Assembly (NCBI GenBank): GCA_946403085.1
Contig: CAMIYM010000012.1
Span: 1 to 64,000, forward strand
From: an uncultured Clostridia bacterium
GTDB lineage: Bacteria > Bacillota > Clostridia > Saccharofermentanales > Saccharofermentanaceae
DNA: 64,000 bases
Direction: 5' to 3'
Every line of letters starts with the position of its first letter. Within the stretch, counting starts at the first letter, position 1. The notes beneath the pieces are model-generated. The model made no database searches and was not told where the DNA came from. It saw nothing but the letters and a program-made list of their open reading frames with translations. Both the position numbers and the translations under genes were made by a program. Below, piece after piece: positions 53,518 through 62,545 of the stretch.

Positions 53518-53578
53518 AAAAAGCCTTTCTCAACTAGTTGCGCGGAGCGCACTGTCCGTACGTTGAGAAAGGCTTTTT
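53518..53578. terminator. 17-bp perfect inverted repeat, bidirectional terminator behind the tRNA gene
   Basis: AAAAAGCCTTTCTCAAC (53518-53534) and its exact inverse (53562-53578) enclose a 27-base loop. The minus-strand T-run fits the end of the tRNA transcript. Confidence 0.85.
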
Positions 53579-53582
53579 ACAT

Positions 53583-53657
53583 TGGCGCTCCAAGCAGGAA
53601 TTGAACCCGCATCTGCGGTACCGGAAACCGCCATTCTATCCATTAGACTATTGGAGC
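53583..53657 (-). tRNA. tRNA-Arg (anticodon CCG)
   Basis: A complete cloverleaf can be drawn on the minus strand. The acceptor stem GCTCCAA pairs with TTGGAGC, with discriminator G and encoded CCA. The anticodon arm is GCGGT/ACCGC around TTCCGGT, giving anticodon CCG, which reads CGG. The T arm is GCGGG/CCTGC around TTCAATT, and the D arm contains TCT-AATGGAT-AGA. It lies just after mfd and ends in the long inverted repeat. It reads a codon next to that used by the small leader frame above; this may be coincidence. Confidence 0.95.
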
Positions 53658-53667
53658 ATCTAAGTGA

Positions 53668-56600
53668 TTATACTTTATCCGTTTCAGGATTGTCAGTAAC
53701 AGACCGGTTATCATTAAGTATCTTAAGTAGTGCGACGATCTCTGATACCGTCTTGTCCTGCTTTACGGAAGAGGGCTTGAAAAGCATGTAAGGCATGGAT
53801 CCTGTGGCATTGATGTTGACGCGTGCACCGTAGAACTTGTCGCGCATGAGAGCACCGAATGCCTGCATGTCGATCTGAAGATTCTGATTGAGGTAAAGCC
53901 TTACACCGGCATTCTTAATTGAGGCTTTGGTAAATCCTAATCTGCCTGCGATCGAGCGGATGAGCGAGATGCCTGAGAGAATATATACTTCAGAAGGTGC
54001 GTCGCCGTAACGGTCGGTAACTTCGTCGATAAAGTCACTATAGGATTCGTAGTCTGAGATGTCGCCGATACGTCTGTAGCAGCTCATCCTGGCAGCCTCA
54101 TCCTGGATATAGGAAGCAGGAATATATGCATCGTAATCAACTTCGACTGAGAAGCCGTCTGTAGAAGCATCAGCGTGACCTGTGATGAGATCAGTATCAA
54201 GCACTTCGTCTTTTCCGGACTTAAGAAGGCGGACTTCCTCATCGAGCAAACGGCAGTAAAGCTCATAACCGATAACATCCATCTGGCCGTGCTGTTCGGC
54301 GCCAAGGAGACTTCCTGCACCACGCACTTCAAGGTCACGCATGGCGATTCTTACACCGGAACCTAATTCGGTGAATTCACGCAGAGCGTTAAGTCTTTTC
54401 GTAGCTTCCTCATTAAGAGGCGCATCGGCGTTATAAGTGATGTATGCGTAAGCCTGTCTGTCAGATCTGCCTACACGGCCCTTGATCTGGTAGAGCTGTG
54501 AGAGGCCGAAGCGGTCGGCATTCTCGACGATGAGAGTGTTTACGTTAGGCATGTCGACGCCGTTTTCGATAATGGTCGTGCAGACGAGAATATCGTACTT
54601 GCCTTCGATGAAGTCTGAGACAACAGCTTCCAGACCGTTCTCGGGCATCTGACCGTGAGCGTAAGTGACGCGGACACCGGGCATGGATTTTGCGAGGAGA
54701 TCTGCGACTTTGTCGATGTCGGATGTACGGTTGTAAAGATAGAAGATCTGGCCGCCTCTTGCAATCTCACGCATGCAAGCCTGTGTGATTATCTGATCGT
54801 CGTAACCCAGGACATAAGTCTGGACGGCACGTCTGTTGAAAGGCGCTTCCTCAAGTACCGAGATGTCACGGATGCCTGAAAGAGACATGTGGAGCGTTCT
54901 CGGGATAGGTGTTGCCGACAATGAGAGTACGTCGACATCAGTCTTCATGGACTTGATCTTTTCCTTGTGGTTAACACCGAATCTCTGCTCCTCATCGACT
55001 ACGAGAAGTCCCAGATGAGGCGGTTTGACATCGTTCGAGAGGACTCTGTGCGTACCAATGATTACGTCGATCTTGCCATTCTTGATGTCCTGAAGATTCT
55101 GCTTTATCTGTGCCTGTGAGACGAATCTCGAGAGCAGGCAGACGTTTACGGGGAAGTCCTTTACCCTGTTCATGAAGTTCTCGTAATGCTGCTGGGCAAG
55201 AAGCGTTGTCGGAGCAAGGAGGATCGCCTGTCTGCCGTTCATTACTGCCTTGAAGATCGCCCTGAAAGCGACTTCGGTCTTGCCGAATCCGACGTCTCCG
55301 CAAAGAAGCCTGTCCATCGGCTTCTCGGATTCCATGTCAGCCTTGATCTCGTGAATTGCACGGAGCTGGTCATCAGTCTCCACGAACGGGAATCTGTCTT
55401 CAAAGAGCTTCTGCTGCTCGTCGTCGGGAGCGCAGGCAAAGCCCTTGTTGACGCTTCTTGCAGCGTAGATCTTGAGGAGATCGTAAGCTACTTTCTTGAT
55501 GGCTTCCCTGGCTTTTGATACCGAGCGTTTCCACTCGTCTCCGCCAAGCCTTGAGAGCTTGGGTTCCTTCTCGCCCGGACCTACGTATTTCTGGAGCGAA
55601 TCCAGGTTCTCAGGAAGGATGTAGAGTGTCTCGCCCTTGGCATATGTAAGCTTTAAATAGTCCTTGCGGATGTCGCCGACCTTCATGTTGATAAGGCCTT
55701 CATAGCGTCCGACACCGTGGGTATCGTGTACTACATAATCGCCGGGATTGATCTCGCTGAAGAACTTGATCCTGTTGCCGCCCTTCTTCTTTTCGGGGCG
55801 CTTCTGCTCAGCACCGTAAAGCTCCTGCTCACCAAGGATCGTGATGCCGAGCTTAGGATATGTGAAACCTGCCGGAAGCGGCGCGTCGATTATGTCTGTG
55901 ACGCACTCGTGATCAGCAAGACGCTCCTTGAGCTGCTCGTAACGTCTGCCGTGATGGGCAACAAGATATACTTCAGGATTGGTCTTGATAAGCGCTGCAA
56001 GTTCTTCCGCACGGCCCGAAAAGTTGTCTGCCGGAAATCCCGACACTGTATAAGTAACGCCGCCCGGCAAACCGTTGCCTGAAGACTGAAACATGGACAA
56101 TGTAACAATGTTATCGAGGTTATCCAGGGCCACCATGAGCTTGCTTATGTTGACCATCGCAGATGGAGAGCATGTAGGCGCGATGCCGATCTCAAAAGAG
56201 TCGCGGCATCTCTGGGCATACTCGCCTGCGTAAGCATTCAGGCGGGCATCGACATCGACCATCTCGTCGACGAAGAACACGACATCTTTGCCGTCAACAT
56301 AGTCTAAGACCGTGCCGAAATCATTCAGGATGATGCCTATCCATCTGCTGATGCCGGAAGGCTCGATTCCGTTCCTGATCTTTTCCGCGTCACCTGTCGC
56401 CGTCCTGGACAGGAGCTCGGCTGCACGCCTTACTTCCCTTGTGGCGGTGTTCATTTTCGAGATGTCTTCCTGAACACGCGAGAGGATAAGATCTGCCATG
56501 GCATCTCTCTTATCCTCAGGGAAGGCATAGATCGTTGCCGGAACCACAACCGTCTCTTCAAGCTGGCCGGTCGACCTCTGTGTCTCTCTGTCGAATGTCT

Positions 56601-57222
56601 TTATCTGATCTATCTCTGTATCGAAAAAGCTGACTCTGACAGGCTCTGTGTAAGAAGGCGAAAAGACATCGACGATGTCGCCCCTCACAGAGAACTCGCC
56701 CTTTTCCATTACCTGCGGGACATTCTCGTAACCGTTAAGAAGCAGCATCGAGATAAGCTCATCACGCTCCATCTCGCCGCCTACTTTAAGATCTATTATC
56801 CTCCTGGCGAAAACCTTCTTCGGTTCGTACTTGTTAAGAAGTGCTCCGGCAGTAATTACAGCTGCCCCGTAATCGCCTCTGACGAGCTCTGAGAGCGCCG
56901 CTGCTCTCATATGCTCTAATTCTCTGGACGAAGCCTCAGCGCTGACGAGAGACAATTCTGAGGGCGTCAGGAGGGTAACCGGGCTGTCTGTAAATGCCGC
57001 ACAATAAGATGCGGTCGTCCTCGCCCTGGCACTGTCCGGTTCGATGAATACTGCCTTACGGCCTTCAAGCCTTGCCAAAGCCATGGCAACATAAACCTTC
57101 TGCTCAGCGCAAAGGCCTGTGATATTAAAATGTTTCCCTGTCTTAAGACTGGAGGAAAAGCCGGAGACGAGCTCACTGTCGGTCTTGATCTTCGATAAGA
57201 GCTCTGAGAGCCTGTTATCCAT
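53668..57222 (-). CDS. mfd: Transcription-repair coupling factor
   Basis: This is Mfd (1184 residues), which removes RNA polymerase stalled at DNA damage and recruits UvrA. UvrB-like domains fill the first 450 residues. The CarD-like RNA-polymerase-interacting domain follows (NPGDYVVHDTHGVGRYEG, about 490). Then come the RecG-like helicase motors with Walker A GDVGFGKTEVA, VVDEEQRFG (motif II), SATPIPRTL (III) and QIKGRVGRSDRQ (VI), and the C-terminal autoinhibitory domain. Length is normal. It overlaps pth by eight bases. The tRNA-Arg gene follows. Confidence 0.97.
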   Translation of the reverse strand: MDNRLSELLSKIKTDSELVSGFSSSLKTGKHFNITGLCAEQKVYVAMALARLEGRKAVFIEPDSARARTTASYCAAFTDSPVTLLTPSELSLVSAEASSRELEHMRAAALSELVRGDYGAAVITAGALLNKYEPKKVFARRIIDLKVGGEMERDELISMLLLNGYENVPQVMEKGEFSVRGDIVDVFSPSYTEPVRVSFFDTEIDQIKTFDRETQRSTGQLEETVVVPATIYAFPEDKRDAMADLILSRVQEDISKMNTATREVRRAAELLSRTATGDAEKIRNGIEPSGISRWIGIILNDFGTVLDYVDGKDVVFFVDEMVDVDARLNAYAGEYAQRCRDSFEIGIAPTCSPSAMVNISKLMVALDNLDNIVTLSMFQSSGNGLPGGVTYTVSGFPADNFSGRAEELAALIKTNPEVYLVAHHGRRYEQLKERLADHECVTDIIDAPLPAGFTYPKLGITILGEQELYGAEQKRPEKKKGGNRIKFFSEINPGDYVVHDTHGVGRYEGLINMKVGDIRKDYLKLTYAKGETLYILPENLDSLQKYVGPGEKEPKLSRLGGDEWKRSVSKAREAIKKVAYDLLKIYAARSVNKGFACAPDDEQQKLFEDRFPFVETDDQLRAIHEIKADMESEKPMDRLLCGDVGFGKTEVAFRAIFKAVMNGRQAILLAPTTLLAQQHYENFMNRVKDFPVNVCLLSRFVSQAQIKQNLQDIKNGKIDVIIGTHRVLSNDVKPPHLGLLVVDEEQRFGVNHKEKIKSMKTDVDVLSLSATPIPRTLHMSLSGIRDISVLEEAPFNRRAVQTYVLGYDDQIITQACMREIARGGQIFYLYNRTSDIDKVADLLAKSMPGVRVTYAHGQMPENGLEAVVSDFIEGKYDILVCTTIIENGVDMPNVNTLIVENADRFGLSQLYQIKGRVGRSDRQAYAYITYNADAPLNEEATKRLNALREFTELGSGVRIAMRDLEVRGAGSLLGAEQHGQMDVIGYELYCRLLDEEVRLLKSGKDEVLDTDLITGHADASTDGFSVEVDYDAYIPASYIQDEAARMSCYRRIGDISDYESYSDFIDEVTDRYGDAPSEVYILSGISLIRSIAGRLGFTKASIKNAGVRLYLNQNLQIDMQAFGALMRDKFYGARVNINATGSMPYMLFKPSSVKQDKTVSEIVALLKILNDNRSVTDNPETDKV

Positions 57223-57745
57223 TAGAGATTATCTCCTCAATGGCCTCACAGGCTTTAACAAAAGCATCGTTCATCATCTGCCGCTCGTCTTGAGGCACTT
57301 CAGAAAGAACGTAATTAACAAGCTCCCAATGCTCAGGAACCGGACCTGTGCCGATCCTTACACGCGGGAACTCCTCAGTGCCCATAAGCTGGATGACTGA
57401 TCTCATGCCGTTATGCGTTCCGGCACTGCCCTTGGGTCTTACCCTGATAGTGCCCTTTGCAATATCGATATCGTCGTAAACGGTGATGATGTTCTTCGGC
57501 GGAACCTTATAGAACTTGGATATCTCGACCAGGCACTCACCGGAATTGTTCATGTAAGTGGTGGGCTTTATGATGATGACATCCTGTCCCTTGATCTTTC
57601 CCTTGCCCCAAAGACCCTTGTACTTCTCTTTTCCGAGAAAAATGCCATGCTTATCCGCGAGCATATCCACAGCGAGATAGCCCATATTGTGCCAGGTATA
57701 AATATACTGTTTTCCCGGATTACCGAGTCCGGCTACTATCCACAT
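57215..57745 (-). CDS. pth: Peptidyl-tRNA hydrolase
   Basis: This is bacterial Pth (176 residues), which releases peptides from dropped-off peptidyl-tRNA. GLGNPGKQYIYTWHNMG carries the catalytic His near residue 19-20. KPTTYMNNSGE, YDDIDI and GSAGTHNGMRSV are signature blocks. Length is slightly shorter than E. coli (194). It is located between glmU and mfd, an order common in Firmicutes, with the glmU stop 20 bases upstream. Confidence 0.96.
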   Translation of the reverse strand: MWIVAGLGNPGKQYIYTWHNMGYLAVDMLADKHGIFLGKEKYKGLWGKGKIKGQDVIIIKPTTYMNNSGECLVEISKFYKVPPKNIITVYDDIDIAKGTIRVRPKGSAGTHNGMRSVIQLMGTEEFPRVRIGTGPVPEHWELVNYVLSEVPQDERQMMNDAFVKACEAIEEIISNG

Positions 57746-57765
57746 GGCAAACCGTCCGTGATATA

Positions 57766-59181
57766 TCAGACTTCAGAACGTCTGTCGTCAAGTCTTATGT
57801 AATTCTCGCCTCTCATGCGGCTCTTGTCTGCGACCCAGTTCTCTTTGTTAAGCTGCTTGGATCTTCCGATACCGAGTGAGAGCGCAGGAACGTCAGAAGT
57901 AATCGTGGAACCGGCTGCGATATAGCAGTCCTTGCCAAGTACAACGGAAGATACGATATTGGAGTTGCCTCCGATAAATACGTTGTCCTCGATCGTACAT
58001 CCGATCTTGTCCTGACCGTCAAAGTTACAGGTAACGGTACCGCATCCGAAGTTAACGTTACGGCCGACCTTGGAGTCACCGATATAAGTAAGGTGACGGG
58101 CTCTTGTATATTCTCCGATATCAGATCCCTTGACCTCGACATAAGCACCGAGAGTGACATGATCGTCGATCTTGCACTCAGGTCTGATGTGAGTATAAGG
58201 TCCGATACGGCAGTCCTTGCCGACTGTGCTTGAAGAAACGATAGAGTTATCTACGACCGTGCCGTCTCCGATATCAGAGCAGTCGATTCTCGTATTCTCA
58301 CCGATGATGCAGTCCTCACCGATATTAGTGTTGCCGATAAGGGTCGTGCCGGGAAGGATTACTGTATCCTGTCCGATCTCGACTGCATAGTGGATCCATG
58401 TGGCATTGGGATCTACGATCTCTACGCCGTTCTTCATGTGGCGCTCCAAGATCCTTCTGTTCATGATGGATCTTACCTGAGCTAACTGGATCCTGTCATT
58501 GACTCCCCTTGTATCGTCAAAGTCGCAGATTACCGCACCTACCGTAAATCCGTCATTGATGAGGATTCCGATAGTATCCGTGAGGTAATACTCCTTCTGA
58601 GCGTTATTGGCACCGATCCTTCCCAAAGCGGAAATAAGGAGAGGTGTCTTGAAGACATACATTGAAGAATTGATCTCTTTAACCTTAAGCTCTTCTTCAG
58701 TGCAGTCCTTGTGTTCCACGATCTTGAGAACGTTGCCGTCCTCGCCTCTGATGATCCTTCCGTAACCTGTAGGATCATCTGCTTCAGCCGTGATAAGGAT
58801 AGCTGCGCAGTTGGAAGATGCTGAATCGAACGCATCAAGAGCTTTCTTGATCGTATTGGCAGATACCATCGGGCAGTCACCCGGAAGAACGATCGTAAGA
58901 CCGTCTCTGCCTTCAAGGAAAGGAGCTGCCTGCATAACTGCGTGGCCTGTTCCTCTCTGCTCTTCCTGAAGCACGTAAGCGACATTCTCGCCCAATACGC
59001 TTCTGATCTCAGCCTGTGCTTCACCAACTATATATACCTGATCCTGGCAGCCTGCCTCCTGAAGGGCATCAGCTACCCACTGGATGATCGGTTTGCCCGA
59101 CACCTGGAACACGACCTTGGAGTGCTTGGACTTCATTCTCGTGCTTTTTCCTGCCGCCATAACAACCGCACTAATTTCCAT
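57766..59181 (-). CDS. glmU: Bifunctional GlmU (UDP-GlcNAc pyrophosphorylase / GlcN-1-P acetyltransferase)
   Basis: This is GlmU (471 residues), which makes UDP-N-acetylglucosamine for cell-wall synthesis. The N-terminal half is an uridylyltransferase with VMAAGKSTRMKSKHSK, LPGDCP and EINSSMYVF. The C-terminal half has hexapeptide repeats of the left-handed beta-helix (from about residue 255) with YVEVKGSDIG and the acetyltransferase loop ending in NFGCGTVTCNFDG. It lacks the extended signal sequence of membrane enzymes and is cytosolic. It is followed by pth and mfd on the same strand. Confidence 0.96.
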   Translation of the reverse strand: MEISAVVMAAGKSTRMKSKHSKVVFQVSGKPIIQWVADALQEAGCQDQVYIVGEAQAEIRSVLGENVAYVLQEEQRGTGHAVMQAAPFLEGRDGLTIVLPGDCPMVSANTIKKALDAFDSASSNCAAILITAEADDPTGYGRIIRGEDGNVLKIVEHKDCTEEELKVKEINSSMYVFKTPLLISALGRIGANNAQKEYYLTDTIGILINDGFTVGAVICDFDDTRGVNDRIQLAQVRSIMNRRILERHMKNGVEIVDPNATWIHYAVEIGQDTVILPGTTLIGNTNIGEDCIIGENTRIDCSDIGDGTVVDNSIVSSSTVGKDCRIGPYTHIRPECKIDDHVTLGAYVEVKGSDIGEYTRARHLTYIGDSKVGRNVNFGCGTVTCNFDGQDKIGCTIEDNVFIGGNSNIVSSVVLGKDCYIAAGSTITSDVPALSLGIGRSKQLNKENWVADKSRMRGENYIRLDDRRSEV

Positions 59182-59261
59182 ATTCCGACCTCTGAAAAAA
59201 TTGATTTGGGATTTACCCCCGACATTATAGCAAATCTTTATATCTTATTAAATGAGAAGCC

Positions 59262-59289
59262 CTGCACTTTATAGGACAAAGTGCAGGGA
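59262..59289 (-). terminator. Stem-loop after ldh
   Basis: CCCTGCACTTT and AAAGTGCAGGG form an eleven-base perfect stem with a short loop. The T-run on the minus strand is weak (CTTCTCATTT). Confidence 0.55.
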
Positions 59290-59345
59290 CTTGTAATTCT
59301 TTTATATAGCGCCCGAAAACGCTGTGACGACGGTATCCCGCTTTA

Positions 59346-60299
59346 TCAGAGACCCTCTACGGAAGCGATTGCCTCACGCATATTTGCCTCAGATTTCTTG
59401 AGGAGCTGGTACTCTTCGTCAGTAAGACGCATGTCGATGATCTTATCAACGCCGTTAGCACCGATAAGTGCAGGAACGTCGAGTGTTACACCGCTGATGC
59501 CATACTCACCGTTAAGTCTTGTGGATACTGTTCTGATAGTGTGCTCATCTTCTGTGATGCTTCTGAGGAGTGTTGCAGCACTTACAGCGATACCGTTGAA
59601 TGTAGCGCCCTTGAGCTTGATGATCTCTGCGCCGGAAGACTTTGTCTTCTGAGCGATCTCATCCTTAACGTCCTGACCGAAAGGTACGCCGATTGCATCT
59701 GCATACTCGTCAATGGACATACCTGCAACGTGTGTGTGGCTCCATGCAGGGAACTGTGTCTCGCCGTGCTCGCCGAGGATATAACCGTGAACGTTTCTAA
59801 CGTCAACGCCGAGCTTTCTGGAGATAAGGACTCTGAAACGTGCAGAGTCGAGGTTTGTACCTGAACCGATGATCATATTTGAAGGAAGTCCGGACCACTC
59901 TGCAACCTTATATGTAACGAGGTCACAAGGGTTAGAGATAACCATGATGACACCCTTGTTGTAGTGCTCCATGATGCTGTCTGTGATAACGTGAGCAAGC
60001 TTTACGTTCTTCTTAGCAAGGTCAAGTCTTGTCTCGCCTTCTTTTCTGGGAATGCCTGCTGTGATGATGATGCAGTCTGCATCCTTAACATCGCTGTAGT
60101 CACCTGCGTGAATGTACATATCGCCGATGAACGGAAGTCCGTGGCTGATATCCAGTGCCTCACCAAGAGCCTTTTCCTTATTGACATCAATAAGAACGAG
60201 CTCAGAGCAAAGCTGCTGCATTGCGATAGCGAAAGCTGTTGTTGATCCTACTGCACCTGCGCCGATGATAGCGACTTTGGTTCCTTCTTGCTTATACAT
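59346..60299 (-). CDS. ldh: L-lactate dehydrogenase
   Basis: This is NAD-dependent L-lactate dehydrogenase (317 residues), which reduces pyruvate to lactate to regenerate NAD+. The Rossmann motif GAGAVGST is at the N-terminus. ISNPCDLVTY, RFRVLISRKLGVD and the catalytic His in GEHGETQFPAWS are present. The substrate loop residues GIPRKEGETRLDL match lactate rather than malate dehydrogenases (which have an arginine pair in a different context). Regulation by fructose-1,6-bisphosphate is common in the family but not verifiable here. It stands alone. Confidence 0.95.
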   Translation of the reverse strand: MYKQEGTKVAIIGAGAVGSTTAFAIAMQQLCSELVLIDVNKEKALGEALDISHGLPFIGDMYIHAGDYSDVKDADCIIITAGIPRKEGETRLDLAKKNVKLAHVITDSIMEHYNKGVIMVISNPCDLVTYKVAEWSGLPSNMIIGSGTNLDSARFRVLISRKLGVDVRNVHGYILGEHGETQFPAWSHTHVAGMSIDEYADAIGVPFGQDVKDEIAQKTKSSGAEIIKLKGATFNGIAVSAATLLRSITEDEHTIRTVSTRLNGEYGISGVTLDVPALIGANGVDKIIDMRLTDEEYQLLKKSEANMREAIASVEGL

Positions 60300-60507
60300 A
60301 ACTCATATGCCCCCTTTTGTAGCAATACGAATGATATCAAGAACACCTATTCAAATAAAGTCATTATTCGTTAGGATTTTTACCTAAAATTTGCACTTGG
60401 AATAACCTCTGAAAGTGTAATTTGATAATTTGATAATCAAAGTTTCTCCAATAAATACGGGCTTTCGGGCGGTTTTGTCTCATTCCTTTGATAAATATCA
60501 AATAAAA

Positions 60508-60536
60508 GCGGCGAAGGGATGTACCCCACGCCGCCT
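60508..60536 (-). terminator. Intrinsic terminator after thrS
   Basis: GGCGGCG and the GCCGC pair with an inner GGGTAC/GTACCC-type stem, then TTTTATTT on the minus strand. Confidence 0.75.
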
Positions 60537-60565
60537 CGTTTGTATGTTTTGCCAGTTCTGAAAGA

Positions 60566-62392
60566 TCAGATCTCCTGAGGGAGCTCCAATGTTCTCTCAG
60601 CATTGAGCTTGCTACAAAGTTCAACGAACTTATCAAGTGCTACGCCCTGAAGCTGCTTGTTAGAGCCTCTTACGTTAACAGATACTGTGTTCTCAGCAGC
60701 TTCCTTATCACCTACGACGAGGATATAAGGATCCTTCATCTGCTTGAATCTCTTGATCTTGTCTCTCATGTTGACGTCTGTTAAGTCAGATTCGACTCTT
60801 ACGCCGGCCTTTGTGAGAGCATCAGCAACCTTCTGTGCATATTCGTTGTGCTCAGGTCTGATCGGTACGACAGCAACCTGGTAAGGGTTGAGCCAGAACG
60901 GGAATGCGCCCTTAAAGTGCTCTGTGATGATTCCGATGAAACGCTCGAAAGAACCGAAAATGGCTCTGTGGATGACGATAGGCATCTTCTGAGCGCCGTC
61001 CTTGTCAACGAATGTGAGCTCAAAGTTATGAGGGAGCTGGAAGTCGAGCTGTACAGTACCGCACTGCCACTCACGTCCAAGAGCATCCTTGATCTGAAGG
61101 TCGATCTTCGGGCCGTAGAACGCGCCGTCGCCTTCGTTGATCTCATAATTGCCTTCACCGTACTTCTCGTCGAGGATAGCCTTCAGAGAAGCCTCAGCAG
61201 AGTTCCATGACTCAAGGTCACCCATGTAGTCGTCAGGTCTTGTGGAGAACTCAGCACGGTATGTAATGCCGAATGTCTTGTAGATATCATCAGCAATTGC
61301 GATAACATCCTTGATCTCGTCCTTGATCTGCTCAGGTGTAACGAATGTATGGTCGTCATCCTGACGGAACTCCTGAACTCTGAAAAGACCGTTCATCTGA
61401 CCGGACTTCTCTTTACGGTGGAGAACATCATACTCGCTGTAACGGATAGGAAGTTCCTTGTAAGAGTGCATTGTTCTCTTATAAGACATCATGGCATTAG
61501 GGCAGTTCATAGGCTTTGCTGCCATTGTGTCCTCAGCCTCAGCGGAAAGCTGCTCGGGAGCCTCTTCACCGTTGATCGCAGCTGTGGCATTAACACCCTT
61601 TGTGATACCGGGAACGATGAACATGTTGTTCTGATAGTGTGCCCAGTGACCGGAGATGAGCCAGAGCTTCTTATTGTTGATAAGAGGTGCGGAGATCTCT
61701 GTGTAGCCGTGTGCATTCTGGATCTCTCTGGAATACTTCATGAGCTCCTGATAAAGGATCCAGCCCCTGGGAAGCCAGTAAGCCATACCGGGTGCTGTCT
61801 CACGGAACATGAACAGGTCAAGAGCTGTACCGATCTTCTTGTGATCTCTCTCCTGAGCTTCCTTAAGCCAGGCGAGGTGAGCCTTGAGCTCGTCCTTTGA
61901 CGGGAAAGCGAAAAGATAGATTCTCTGAAGCTGATCTCTCTTCTCATCGCCTCTCCAGTAAGCACCGGATACATTCTTGATCTTGAATGCAGCGCTAAAG
62001 AGTTCCTGTGAATTATCAACGTGAGGACCACGGCAAAGATCTACGTAGTCATCACCAGTGTAATATATTGAGATTGTCTCATCTGCAGGCAGATCGACAA
62101 TAAGCTCATGCTTAAACTTCTGATCCTTGAAGAGTTCCAAAGCCTCATCTCTGGAGATGACCTTACGTGTCCAGTCTTCTCTCCTCTTGATGATCTCGTG
62201 CATCTTTTCTTCGATTGTGGGGAAATCTTCCTCTGTGACTGTTCTCGGAAGAACGAAATCGTAATAACATCCGTCTTCGATCTCAGGTCCGATCGCGTAC
62301 TGTACCTCTTTACCGTAAAGCTCGATAACAGCCTTTGCAAGGATGTGAGCAAGAGAGTGACGGTACACCTTCAATACTTCTTCTTTTTCCAT
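60566..62392 (-). CDS. thrS: Threonyl-tRNA synthetase lacking the N-terminal TGS domain
   Basis: This is threonyl-tRNA synthetase (608 residues). The editing domain comes first: HSLAHILAKAV at residues 12-22 and CRGPHVDNS carry its metal ligands. The class II catalytic core follows (MNCPNAMM zinc cysteine, RYSEYD, RVQEFRQDDDH, VIHRAIFGSFERF), then the anticodon-binding domain. The usual N-terminal TGS domain (about 60 residues) is missing. This is not a wrong start: AGGAGG lies eight bases before the ATG, and a TAG stop is in frame six codons upstream. All catalytic elements are intact. Charging and Ser editing should work. Confidence 0.95.
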   Translation of the reverse strand: MEKEEVLKVYRHSLAHILAKAVIELYGKEVQYAIGPEIEDGCYYDFVLPRTVTEEDFPTIEEKMHEIIKRREDWTRKVISRDEALELFKDQKFKHELIVDLPADETISIYYTGDDYVDLCRGPHVDNSQELFSAAFKIKNVSGAYWRGDEKRDQLQRIYLFAFPSKDELKAHLAWLKEAQERDHKKIGTALDLFMFRETAPGMAYWLPRGWILYQELMKYSREIQNAHGYTEISAPLINNKKLWLISGHWAHYQNNMFIVPGITKGVNATAAINGEEAPEQLSAEAEDTMAAKPMNCPNAMMSYKRTMHSYKELPIRYSEYDVLHRKEKSGQMNGLFRVQEFRQDDDHTFVTPEQIKDEIKDVIAIADDIYKTFGITYRAEFSTRPDDYMGDLESWNSAEASLKAILDEKYGEGNYEINEGDGAFYGPKIDLQIKDALGREWQCGTVQLDFQLPHNFELTFVDKDGAQKMPIVIHRAIFGSFERFIGIITEHFKGAFPFWLNPYQVAVVPIRPEHNEYAQKVADALTKAGVRVESDLTDVNMRDKIKRFKQMKDPYILVVGDKEAAENTVSVNVRGSNKQLQGVALDKFVELCSKLNAERTLELPQEI

Positions 62393-62545
62393 TTTAAAAA
62401 TCCTCCTCTAGAGTTTTATGCACAGAACCGCTGTGCAGATAGTAGAAGATTGTACCACATATGAAGAAAAAATGTTGTTTTTATAAGGTTTTCTCTTATT
62501 TACTGTATAAAGAGACCGCATTTTGAGCGATATCTTATGCCCATA

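Noticed and set aside
60300..60565. Possible small gene or RNA between ldh and thrS
   Set aside because: Apart from the thrS terminator, only AT-rich text with TTTGATAAT duplications is present; nothing supports a gene.
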